Positions 48,857 through 64,000 of a stretch of DNA of 64,000 nucleotides are shown here, in pieces. The notes under the pieces are model-generated. The model was not told where the DNA came from, did no database searches, and saw only the letters and a program-made list of their open reading frames with translations. This DNA comes from Phallusia mammillata (lineage: Eukaryota; Chordata; Ascidiacea; Phlebobranchia; Ascidiidae), in the NCBI GenBank assembly GCA_003260075.1, contig QLIY01000018.1, forward strand, positions 186,001-250,000, given 5' to 3'. A program made the position numbers and the translations under genes. How positions within the stretch are numbered: position 1 is the stretch's first letter; the number at the start of each line of letters is the position of its first letter.

Positions 48857-51800
48857 AGGAAATGTGGCTGGTATTTCATAGATGCAACAAATAGTTAATT
48901 AATGATGTTTCGTATGGGCGTAAATGAAATTTAAGGCTTTAATTCCGTGCAATAAAAACTGGGCCGAAACCGAAACATTGGAAAACAGCGGATTCGGCCG
49001 AAATGTTTGGGGGGGGGGGTTTTTGGATGGTTTGAACTAAACCTTGTGTTGTTGATGCGAGTGAACTCAATTTTGACAAACTAAAATCACTTTCACACTG
49101 GGTAAACTTTGCTAAACATCTAATATTTTGAAGGTAATGTGGCTGGTATTTCATAGATGCAACAAATAGTTAATTAATGATGTTTCGTATGGGCGTAAAT
49201 GAAATTTAAGGCTTTAATTCCGTGCAATAAAAACTGGGCCGAAACCGAAACATTGGAAAACAGCGGATTCGGCCGAAATGTTTCGGCCAACCGAAACTTC
49301 GGTGCATCACTAATACAGACCATTAACCAATAAAACATAAGTTATCATTCACTTATCAATGTTTAAAGAGCAAAAGTCTACAAATGGGCAGGTGTTTTTG
49401 TAATTGATAAACCTTAGTTCCTGCTACACAACAAAGGTTTTTTATCAAACATGCTTTTTTTTTCCATTTAAATTTATTCCTTTCATTTGGTTTAAACTTG
49501 CCCAAAGTCTGGATCGCTGCATAACTGATATTAAAGTGTTTCTTTGTTCAATATCTTTTTGTAACAAGAGAGAGTACTTTTTTCATTTTTACCGATTGTG
49601 GAGCATTGAAAGAGCGTTGACTTTCCTGGCTCCGGTGACAAACCAAGACTGGAATCAAGTATGAGATCGTACTGTGTAGAGCAATTCTCCAGCCTCTGGT
49701 AGAAGGATCTCAATGTTTTATCCTGTTCAATTATTTCTTTTTTCTGGTAAACGAGCTGATGCATAGTAGCCGTAAGAGGAACATTGTTGCTGCAAAAATA
49801 AAGTTACCAAGATCATTTGTAGTACATGAGGTTGCATTATTTACCATTACAAGCAAAATCAATTACAGTTGAGCATGGAAAAAAACTAAATGGTCAGATA
49901 TACTAAACTTATTAGTCAACTTGTATGTAAACAAATAACTACCAAAAAACAAAATTTGTATGCAAAACAAAGAATACATAGTCCAAAAATTAAAATAGCT
50001 AACTTACACTGCATCAGTATCATTTGGTGATCTTACAACCCACAAGTAACAACAATTTCTTGGATCATTTTCAGGTTCTTGAAATGCAAAGTTGACAACC
50101 TCTGTGTTCAAGTCATCATGTATGCTGCTAAAACTGAAATATACCAAACATATCAGCATTAAATCCTAAACATAGAAAAGAATGATGAAAGAAGGTTTAT
50201 ACAAGTTTAGACAATTGATCATTAGTTACAATCGCATGCATTATGTTACAAGTCCTGGAGGGGCAAAAAGATTCCAGAAATGCATAAGTTCCTCTTCTAA
50301 ATCGTTTTTTTAGTTTAGTTTACACAAAGAATACCTTGTAGAGGCCTCTAAAGAAATGTTCAAACTTTATTATATGTATTGTAACAGATTGGTACAAAGA
50401 AATAATCTACAGAACACTTTAGCGAATTTATAAATAAGTAATTTTTTGTGGTCTTGTACAGGAACTTACCTTAAAGTCAAATCTGTTAGATCAAATATTT
50501 GAAATTGTCCAAATGAATAGCCAACTAGCAGAGACAATGTTCGATGCTCAAACTGCAAAGCTGTAATACTGACATCGCTGCAGTCTATGGTTTCAATTAT
50601 TTGATCATCAGGGGCAGTGTAATGAAAATCGTTATTCTCAAAACATGAATCTGCAACAGAAAGGTAAAACATGTAAACAACACATAGTAAATGTTTAACG
50701 GCAATCTTCACCCTTGTTGAAAAATAAGAAAACATAGGAAAAAACTAGAAGGGTGGCTCAGCACATATTGCCATTGCACATACACTATAGCATATTTTGA
50801 AACATTAATATATTTCCTACACTTATTTATATTGGGTCCCATATTAGCCATCGTCTTTTATAGCCTTAGTTGTTTCTGCAAGCAGAAACTCATGGGTCCC
50901 CTACACAAGCAAAGTTGTAAATAATGCATTTTGCAAAAAAAACTATGAAAAATTTTGGTGCTATCTGTTTAAACAAGGCGATAAAAAGTCTGCAGACATA
51001 ATCATGCTATATGAGGTACAACTATTCAAGTCACATTCAATTCAGCAATTGTTTGCAAAATTTAACCATTGCACTGTAAATATTTTTTGCAATTCAGACT
51101 TTGTTTAAAAAATTAACCGTTTTTAGGGGGCCAGCTGGGTAAATATTGGGGCTACAGGGTGAAACACAACAGTCGACACCTAATTATGGCAAAATGAACA
51201 AACTGTCAAAATTTCATCCAATTCAGACATTGTTTAAAAATCACCCTTTTTGGGGGGCTGGTGGGGTAAATATTGGGGCTGCAGGGTGAAACACAACAAT
51301 CGACACCTAATTATGGCACAAAGAACAAACTGTCCAAATTTCATCCAATTTGGACATTGTTTAAAATTTTACCCATTTTAGGGGGCTGGTGGGGTAAATA
51401 CTGGGGTGATTAAGTCAAACAAACCAAAAGGCACATCTACACAACCATATCTTCAATCTGTGAAAGTTTCATCCAAATCCAACAAAGATTTGTTGCCAAA
51501 AGTACATGGACAAACTTCACGGTGGAAAAAAGAAAAAAAAAAAAACATAGTGAAATCAAGATGTGTCCCCTTCAGGGAAGGGGACCCATAATAAAAGTAA
51601 AAAACACAAAATAAAGAGTGGACAATTTTCACTTCACATAAAACTTTAACCAATTAAATAAAACTTTTATTTATTTGCGTTTGATCACCCAGTTAAAATA
51701 TCTAAACCAACATGAAAGTTAATATTGCTTACAGTTTCATTTCATACTTAAAAAATAGTTTTGCATAGGATAAAGCTATATCACATACAATTAATTTTAA

Positions 51801-53698
51801 CATTGCCTTTTGTTCATGTCTAAGTTTTTTGGTTGCATGTGGTAACTGATTTTAAACAGCCACCTACCTAGTAATTCAAATGCAATATGACCAGATCGTT
51901 TGTGAACTGTATCACGAATGTATGGAACATCATGGACAACTGTTGGAATAGCTTCAATTTTTGCAGGTTCATTTTCAAATGTTACAATCTTGTCATCCAA
52001 CCTAAAACAAAGATAGCTATTGTATTTCTGCAGAAAAATTGTACGCTTGCAAGTGTTTGCTCGTTTAATGCTAAGAAATATAGTTTTAGTATCTTGAGAA
52101 AAATAGGATTACAAATCAATACACTACACATATCATGTTTCTTGAAGTGTGATCAGTAACTCAAAAGGTTTAAGAACAAAACAGGTTGGGAGCTATACAT
52201 TTTTGGGGGTTCTAAAACTTATGCACTTGGGCAAGATGAAGATTTCAAACCAAAACCAAAAATCAGCATTTGGGCAAGATTAGGATTCCAAACCAAAAAT
52301 CAGAGACTATTTGCTTATTTATTTTAATCAATCTTACCTTAGGTCAAGCAAATATAAATGACCACCCTCTGTACCAACAGCAACAACACCAAACAACCAT
52401 CGCAAGTTTTGTGCAAATGCTTTTGATCTTCTGTTAACTCCACCTTCATGGAGAACAACTTCCAAACAAGTAACCTGAAATACAAAACGGTGTTAAAATA
52501 ATGTCTGATAAGAATACAATGAAAACAGTTTTGTAAAAAAAAATGCCTAAAGTAAACCGCAATATTTGATTATCTTTTGATCTTTTAAATCTGTGGCAAC
52601 ATCGCTACAACCAAATTTAGATCCTCTTTGTGTCATCTTAATAATATTATTAAATGCAAAACTATGTTATCTGAGAAGTGAATAAAAAGTCTATCATAAG
52701 CTTGTGCTCAAAATTTGCGAAACCCACCGGATATGGTAATTCAATTGATTTGAGGATCTTGTTTTTAAAAAGACTAAATATGCAAACAATGCCTCTTTCT
52801 TCTTCAGTCCGCAGTCCCACTATCAGTGTGTTTGAATCGTATCTCTAAAAACAAAATTATGTCAATTTAATACTAAAAAATAAAGGTGTGAGCGGAGGGT
52901 GTACATACCATATTTGTTTGATTGTAAGTCATATATATATTTGCAAGATTTTTAACACTTCAATTTGTGCAGTTTCATTCACAATCAAACTCATATTCGA
53001 GGGTGGCTTACTTTTTAATGACATGCATAATATATACCAAAAGATGCATTATCAAAAATTAGCATTTACAAACATTCGTATTTCTGCAAATGACAAATAG
53101 TTTTAATATGCAACAACAGAAAGAAATATTATCAAACAATTACATACACATCACTAGAAGTCAAGTGAGAGTGACATTTGAGTAAAGATGGTTTAGCAGA
53201 ATGATCACAATAGTTTGAGATAGATCACACCAGCAAATGATTGTATTCAGTAAAAAGTGTGATCATACCTTGCATGAAGTTACTTTGACAAAAAGGTCTT
53301 CATTGTAATGTGAAAATATGTGTGAACAAACAGCGTGCTTAGAACCATGATTGACAATTTTCAAACTTGCTCCTTTTGCCAACCAACAAAGTTTTCCTGC
53401 ATCACAAACACAAATAGTTTTAATGGTTATTTTAATCTTAAAATTACTTACAAATGAATTATTTAAACAATAAAATCTCCTAACACAAGGCATTTTTAGT
53501 CTACAAATTGATAATATCTTATCTACAAACATTGCCATTCAAGAAACACTTGTATCAACACTTTTTTAAGGAATACTTTGTACCTCCAAGATAGCCACCA
53601 ACTACTTCATCAGGAGTGACATTTGGACTATCAGGGGGGAAACCAACATGAATTGCAGAGAGTGCACTGTCGACTTTACAGTGTAGAGCAGAATCCAT
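24835..53698 (-). CDS. AHCTF1: ELYS / AHCTF1, nuclear pore assembly factor and Nup107-160 subunit, almost complete
   Basis: ELYS binds chromatin at the end of mitosis and recruits the Nup107-160 complex to seed nuclear pores; it also sits at kinetochores. The start ATG is at 53698 and the stop TGA at 24837-24835, with about 40 exons and about 2,340 residues (human protein about 2,266). Identification is firm: [52 protein letters not shown] and MTPQSILK match human ELYS in order. Architecture: N-terminal beta-propeller (exons 1-11), alpha-helical ELYS domain (12-23), long disordered chromatin-binding tail (24-40). Phases close through every junction except between the exons 33728-33669 and 32438-32349. 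There a filled gap (32837-32897) probably hides an exon. Several exons are partly duplicated by assembly joins. No canonical AT-hook GRP core is visible, and the tail instead carries Arg/Ser repeats. Confidence 0.95.
25379..26744 (-). CDS. AHCTF1: ELYS penultimate exon with about 12 degenerate (V/I)TRTSSRRRK repeats
   Basis: A 1,366-bp exon, acceptor aactttag, donor aag|gtcagt, phase 0 at the 3' side. It encodes about 455 residues in which a basic block of the form PxVT(R/K)TSSRRRK recurs about 12 times at intervals of about 25-35 residues, separated by acidic linkers. It starts at [15 protein letters not shown] and ends at [15 protein letters not shown]. The final exon is 24927-24835, read in phase 0 to TGA; a longer alternative frame to 24774 would need phase 1 and is rejected. 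By position this tail corresponds to the chromatin/nucleosome-binding part of ELYS. Confidence 0.9.
27238..37739 (-). CDS. AHCTF1: ELYS exons 24-38, disordered regulatory region
   Basis: Exons: 37739-37598, 36306-36184, 35670-35542, 34974-34775 (contains a 71-base artefact), 33921-33828, 33728-33669, [probable missing exon], 32438-32349, 32279-32211, 31792-31668, 30990-30100, 29375-29214, 28739-28607, 28239-28107, 27305-27238. Conserved islands: KAKPLSATL (human RPKPLSAVP), [11 protein letters not shown] (human SEFTPQSILR), [12 protein letters not shown] (human SFFLNSPEKE). The MTPQ and TSPN cores are Thr/Ser-Pro sites, as expected for mitotic kinases. Second partial copies of exons 24, 25 and 37 (near 37790, 36500-36625 and 27718-27823) come from assembly joins and should not be annotated as extra exons. 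Confidence 0.88.
27534..27581 (+). ncRNA. Hammerhead ribozyme (type I topology), in ELYS intron, antisense to the gene
   Basis: All conserved elements are present in order. Stem I 5' strand CTGCA is at 27534-27538. The core CTGATGA is at 27539-27545. Stem II is GAC/GTC (27546-27548 with 27556-27558), loop 27549-27555. The core GAA is at 27559-27561. Stem III is ACAGT/ATTGT (27562-27566 with 27571-27575, one G-U pair), loop GCGC. The cleavage residue is C 27576, preceded by GT. The stem I 3' strand TGCAG (27577-27581) is fully complementary to the 5' strand. Predicted cleavage falls between 27576 and 27577. Stem I is open-ended, so topology is type I, the form common in Penelope-like elements and retrozymes. 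Expression and activity cannot be judged from sequence. Confidence 0.82.
27925..27972 (+). ncRNA. Second copy of the hammerhead ribozyme inside a duplicated assembly segment
   Basis: Same fold as at 27534-27581, with one T-to-G change in the stem II loop and all core and stem bases unchanged; cleavage is predicted after 27967. The copy lies within the roughly 390-bp segment repeated on both sides of the G run 27824-27833, so it is probably the other haplotype of the same locus rather than a second gene. Confidence 0.75.
30100..30990 (-). CDS. AHCTF1: ELYS large acidic exon
   Basis: An 891-bp exon encoding about 297 residues rich in Glu, Asp and Ser, with an almost uninterrupted acidic run in the middle ([17 protein letters not shown]). 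Two related motifs, [14 protein letters not shown] and [14 protein letters not shown], lie about 65 residues apart, and a weaker [13 protein letters not shown] follows. The human protein has a comparable acidic region before its basic tail. Phase 1 at both ends. Confidence 0.88.
32530..32560. mobile_element. Possible hAT-like terminus
   Basis: CAGTGGCGTAGGCAGCCAC resembles a hAT-type 5' terminus. The sequence continues toward the filled gap at 32837, and no opposite terminus is visible. Confidence 0.3.
32837..32897. other. Filled assembly gap (61 G)
   Basis: Pure G run with no duplicated flanks, in the ELYS intron whose flanking exons are out of phase (0 then 2). I read it as a homopolymer-filled scaffold gap. 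Poly-Gly and poly-Pro frames across it are not genes. Confidence 0.85.
37340..37386. other. Filled assembly gap (47 G)
   Basis: Homopolymer run in the ELYS intron between exons 24 and 25, without duplicated flanks. Intron phases on either side agree, so no exon needs to be missing here. Confidence 0.8.
38123..45557 (-). CDS. AHCTF1: ELYS exons 12-23, alpha-helical ELYS domain
   Basis: Exons: 45557-45410, 44964-44815, 43705-43602, 43538-43443, 42609-42449, 41946-41823, 41480-41376, 41015-40863, 40250-40036, 39766-39622, 39294-39160, 38270-38123. Matches include FDTLCVPIFD across a junction (human FDRLCVPLFD), TMLIIDGIV (human CLMIDGLV), [23 protein letters not shown] (human LIQGFWLIDHNDYE), and [16 protein letters not shown] (human LSWQHSKIIQAFMSQG). 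The donor after 40036 (gtagc|gtgtgc) is weak, but it is the only phase-compatible one and gives the expected alignment. The acceptor at 38270 (cttgaag) is also weak. Confidence 0.92.
38405..38810. mobile_element. hAT-like MITE, family B copy 1 (GTGATGCACCGAA termini)
   Basis: Termini GGTGATGCACCGAAC and TTCGGTGCATTACTG are inverted repeats; the interior is rich in TTCGG/CCGAA. Both flanks carry gatttaaac (38396-38404 and 38810-38818), consistent with an 8-bp target duplication. A second copy lies at 48779-49312. Confidence 0.8.
40318..40385 (-). repeat. tRNA-like SINE fragment
   Basis: On the minus strand GGTTCGAATTCCACCAC resembles a pol III B box, with an A-box-like region about 45 bp upstream. 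The T-arm pairing is imperfect, so this is not a functional tRNA gene. Confidence 0.4.
40626..40775 (+). repeat. tRNA-like SINE fragment, opposite orientation
   Basis: TCGTGGGTTCGAATCCAAC is a B-box match. Downstream GGCGTACTATGATTTA resembles sequence after the repeats at 8360 and 38386 (GGCGT.CTGTGATTTAA), suggesting one SINE family with a shared tail. Confidence 0.4.
41609..41684. repeat. Three tandem 24-bp repeats in an ELYS intron
   Basis: Unit GAACTGGTCAAATCAG plus ATAAAAAT, three consecutive copies, the last slightly diverged. Open in one frame (ELVKSDKN repeats) but within an intron and without splice support. Confidence 0.8.
43285..43340. other. Filled assembly gap (56 G)
   Basis: Homopolymer in an ELYS intron just downstream of a duplicated join (G run 43122-43131). 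Confidence 0.8.
44484..44562. repeat. Short tandem repeat of CATGCGGTCA type, about 6 units
   Basis: Ten-base units ACATGCGG(T/C)C from about 44503 to 44558. The same word appears in the MITE at 59722-60193. Confidence 0.8.
44575..44742. mobile_element. Pogo/Tc1-like MITE
   Basis: Termini CAGTAAACCTCGATTAATCC and GGATTAACCGAGGAACACTG are imperfect inverted repeats of the pogo/Tigger style. TA flanks are seen only on the right. A solo end with the same terminus lies at about 42205-42264. Confidence 0.55.
45990..46404. mobile_element. hAT-like MITE in an ELYS intron, split by an assembly join
   Basis: Termini CAGTGGTTCTCAAAC and GTTTGAGAACCGTTG. Flanking octamers cgttaacc and ggttaact match at 6 of 8 positions. 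A G run (46126-46135) with duplicated flanks sits inside, so the true element is about 80 bp shorter. Confidence 0.7.
46667..46690. other. 23-base copy of ELYS exon 22 ending at an N
   Basis: The 23 bases at 46667-46689 are identical to 39185-39207 inside ELYS exon 22 and stop exactly at an N (46690). The neighbouring sequence is unrelated. This looks like a mis-placed read fragment or contig-end remnant rather than biology. Confidence 0.65.
47014..53698 (-). CDS. AHCTF1: ELYS exons 1-11, N-terminal beta-propeller
   Basis: Exons: 53698-53584, 53396-53269, 52844-52728, 52474-52338, 52001-51868, 50650-50470, 50133-50008, 49789-49593, 48575-48401, 48026-47945, 47169-47014. In human ELYS this part folds as a seven-bladed propeller that helps anchor the protein to the pore scaffold. 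Landmarks: GKLCWLAKG (blade start), [31 protein letters not shown] (human PHIRESV), [45 protein letters not shown] (human GLFDINRWYHAQMP), and [12 protein letters not shown] (human PPPEQFFNPSTY). The donor of 50008 could also be read three bases earlier. MITE insertions lie in introns at 47305-47486 and 48779-49312. Confidence 0.93.
47305..47486. mobile_element. hAT-like MITE, family A copy 2
   Basis: Begins CAGTGGTGGCATTCAGTC and ends CCACTG, clearly related to 3765-3943 throughout. Flanking octamers actacacc and actccaca match at 6 of 8 positions. In an ELYS intron. Confidence 0.8.
48779..49312. mobile_element. hAT-like MITE, family B copy 2, perfect 8-bp target duplication
   Basis: Termini TAGTGATGCACCGAAC and TTCGGTGCATCACTA. 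The flanks atacagac at 48771-48778 and 49313-49320 are identical. The interior contains a long (48819-48855) and a short (49009-49019) G run with duplicated sequence, so the genomic element is shorter than shown. Confidence 0.88.
50893..51589. repeat. Segment bounded by 10-bp inverted repeats with about three tandem units of about 125 bp
   Basis: TGGGTCCCCT at 50893-50902 is the exact complement of AGGGGACCCA at 51580-51589. Inside, units starting near 51121, 51247 and 51377 share GGGGTAAATATTGGGG and TTTCATCCAATT; the third is degenerate. Possibly a non-autonomous DNA transposon with internal repeats, in an ELYS intron. Confidence 0.6.
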
Positions 53699-54818
53699 AA
53701 AAAGACTCCTAAATTCAATTCTCTAACTAATGTTAGTCCATGCAAGTTGCAACCAGTCTTAAACACTAAATAAACCCTTCATTAAACAAACAATACTTTG
53801 GTCTACAACTGACAGTTACCTGTTTCACGTGTAGCAGAATATTCCGCTTATTGCAATTTACAGTAAAGAGTAAAGAAAGTTATAAATTTTTATCACTGGA
53901 TTATCCATGCATGAAGTCCAAGCACAAATCCCGCGACATGAAAATAAAATCCAATGAGAGAAAATTTCAAAAAACCATGAGCGATAGTGAAAAGTGAATG
54001 CAAAGTGCGTACCGTATTTGCTCGATGGTAAGCCGCGGCTTATATTGTTTTTTAGCTGCCGTTTGTGCGGCGTATAATCGAGAGCGGCTTACAATCGAGG
54101 GCGGCTTATATTTTAATTTTATACCGAAATTGTTTCTACACTTCAACATTTAAATTATTTGGGGTTCAAAACAAGTATGCGTGTACAGGTTATATGTCGA
54201 TATACGTTCTGTTGGGTACAGTTGTAAACGTAAATAACAGATATGGGCAAATCGTCATACCATATAACAACAGAAAGAAGTATTAAGAAACAATCGTATC
54301 TCAAATTCTAGCGTGCGGCTTACAATCGAGGGCGGCTTACATTATTTTTTTAACACCTCAACATGCGGCTTACAATCGAGGGCGGCTTATAAACGAGGGC
54401 GGCTTACAATCGAGTAAATACGGTACTGCGTATTGAACTGTTTTTATAATTTATGTTTTTTGGAATACTTCTACCACAGCAATCTGACAAGCATTTTAGA
54501 CAGTATTTATTAAATATACAATACCAACATAACGCAACAATAATTTCACTTCTTTTAAAGATGGATTTAGAATGTCAAATAAGCTTGTAGCTCATGTAAA
54601 GTTTATGAATATACCATGATACGGTATTTAATCCTGCAACCTCAGGGTTAAAACTTCGATTCTGCACACGAAAGAAAGAGTAGCGCAGACAACATAATGT
54701 TTCTTAGGGAAAAAAACGACCAAATGTCATTTTTAAAGTTAAATTAAATAACAATTTTTAAGGCAGTGTACGATAGAAGTTTGGTCAGACCGTGACGTGA
54801 TACGTTGGTGGAAACCAC
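53699..54818. other. ELYS promoter region and SLC13 3' flank
   Basis: A 1.1-kb spacer between two minus-strand genes. It must hold the ELYS 5' UTR and promoter and the end of the SLC13 transcript. No TATA box is obvious near 53700-53850. A MITE fills 54012-54424. Confidence 0.5.
54012..54424. mobile_element. MITE with CCGTATTTGCTCG termini and internal GGCGGCTTA repeats
   Basis: Ends CCGTATTTGCTCG and CGAGTAAATACGG are inverted repeats. GAGGGCGGCTTA motifs recur near both ends. Flanks agtgcgta and actgcgta match at 7 of 8 positions. A decayed relative lies near 52890-53010. Confidence 0.75.
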
Positions 54819-62591
<7,773 letters not shown>

Positions 62592-64000
62592 CCTAGAAAA
62601 TTAAAACTTTGCTGCGATCTAATCTGACACCTTATAACAGCGACAAACTCAGTGTTTTACACCTTTAAACATGTATTTCAGTAATGTTGTAGGCAGTGAA
62701 GATGTGCACAAAACCTAGGAACTAATTTGTCAATGATTCACTACATGCAGCGGTATTGGTGTGTTTTTCAAAATTGACTTACAGCATGCGGTGCTTGTTT
62801 TCGACCCCGTGGCTTTATTGCTGACAATCAAGCTGACAGCATATAATTGTTCGCATTCGATTGACCAACAAAAATTCAGCTCGAAGGCTTGAAATAAACC
62901 TCCATTGAACAGTCAAAACAATCTAACCATCAAATCCGTTTCAGGCTGGGTTTCTAAGCAAAACTATGATTGTGCGCCAGTTGAAAAGAAAACAAGCCTT
63001 CTCAGGTCAAAAGCATGTTTTGTCTGTACACTTTCCTCCTTGAAACCCTGGAATACAATTACACAAAGAAACAATGACATTGTCCCTGTATCTCAGTGGT
63101 TCTCGAACTGCATGGGTGCCGCGGTAGCCAGCAGACTAGTGTGCCTTGAGAGATTTCCAAGTGTGTCGCGATTTTTTTCTATTTGAAAGTACCAACGTTT
63201 CCTGTTGTTTTAGGACTTCATGACAAAATACTGGTGTGCAGGTTTTTTTTAAGGTTTGGTTTGGGTGACCGCTAAGTAGTTTTAAGAGACCGCAAGTGTT
63301 TCATTTAAATACCAAAAACTGTAGTTGTAGTTGCAAGTCCAAATTTTGGGAAACCGCTGGAGAAATTTGGGGGACCGTTTCGGTCCTCACATTTTTGTTG
63401 TTGGTAATGAAAGCATCTTTACCCACCACAATAAAGTTAAAAACTAACTTTCTTTAAACAACTTTATTATGCTTAAGTGAGCCGCGAAAGAAAAAAATAG
63501 TGCATGCAACAAAATTTTGAGAACAACTGCTGTATCTACGAGAGATGTACCAAATAATGGGTTTACTGAGTTTTTGCGAAGATTCCGAATCGCAATTAAT
63601 TATTCGGCCGAAACCAATTACGAACACACATTTACAGCGTTAAACGTGTCTATTCTGATTATTCTGGTACCATGCAATCTTTCTAAATACATCAAAACGA
63701 AAATCGTGTCAATTATTAAAATTTTTGCAACATTATCGCTTCTTTCTCTGCAGACAAAAAATCAATGAGTCATTGAATAAACACCTCGCTACGTTCGATG
63801 ACGCCAAGCGTGCAAAAACGGTATTTTTGCAATATGACAGAAACGGCAAACTCAGAGAACGGTGTTTAGCCATCATGCCATTTAAGTTTTGGACAGCTTA
63901 TGCGAGTGTGGTTTAAGCAAGCGCTCAAACTGGGTTATGCAGAACATATAGGCACACTCTTGAGCAATAGGAAATTTGCGATCTGCGGCTATTGGCCAGC
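62592..64000. other. 5' flank of SLC13 and intergenic DNA; no gene supported
   Basis: Should contain the SLC13 promoter. One intact MITE is at 63094-63529. The open frames after it (63517-63916) lack start context, splice sites or recognisable motifs. Confidence 0.45.
63094..63529. mobile_element. hAT-like MITE, perfect 8-bp target duplication
   Basis: Termini CAGTGGTTCTCGAAC and TTTTGAGAACAACTG. The flanks ctgtatct at 63086-63093 and 63530-63537 are identical. 436 bp, no transposase frame. Confidence 0.88.

Overview
This is eukaryotic genomic DNA with spliced genes, AT-rich introns and many short DNA-transposon fragments. The proteins (an animal ELYS/AHCTF1, an adhesion GPCR, an SLC13 carrier, an ornithine-decarboxylase-like enzyme) indicate an animal. 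Their divergence from human proteins, the small introns and the repeat style suggest an invertebrate chordate, most likely an ascidian tunicate. That last step is inference.

Layout. (1) 171-5478, plus strand: the 3' part of an ornithine-decarboxylase-like gene, 8 exons, its 5' end outside the window. (2) 5.5-18.5 kb: repeat-rich DNA with a 198-bp tandem repeat family, two tandem segmental duplications of about 0.8 kb, and an unrecognised plus-strand spliced gene whose last coding exon is probably 13221-13408. (3) 18571-23085, minus strand: an adhesion GPCR with Cys-bearing N-terminal exons, a Thr-rich stalk, GAIN/GPS and 7TM; its first exons were not found. (4) 24835-53698, minus strand: an almost complete ELYS/AHCTF1 nucleoporin gene, about 40 exons and about 2,340 residues. 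It is clearly recognisable from the beta-propeller and helical domain, and its C-terminal tail is unusually repetitive. (5) 54819-62591, minus strand: an SLC13-family dicarboxylate/sulfate carrier of about 600 residues with both Na+-binding SNT motifs altered. (6) 62.6-64 kb: intergenic, with one intact hAT-type MITE.

Exon boundaries were worked out by hand from splice sites, reading phase and similarity to remembered family motifs; phases close through nearly every junction. Two junctions fail (ELYS 33669-32438 and SLC13 57775-57268), and each intron holds a filled assembly gap, so a missing exon is likely there.

The assembly has 27 short G runs (10-12 bases), most flanked by a direct duplication of neighbouring sequence, and 8 long G or C runs. 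I read these as scaffold joins filled with homopolymer. They duplicate pieces of several exons and will break naive gene models.

The most interesting biological signal is a complete hammerhead ribozyme fold on the plus strand inside an ELYS intron (27534-27581), seen again in the duplicated copy at 27925-27972.
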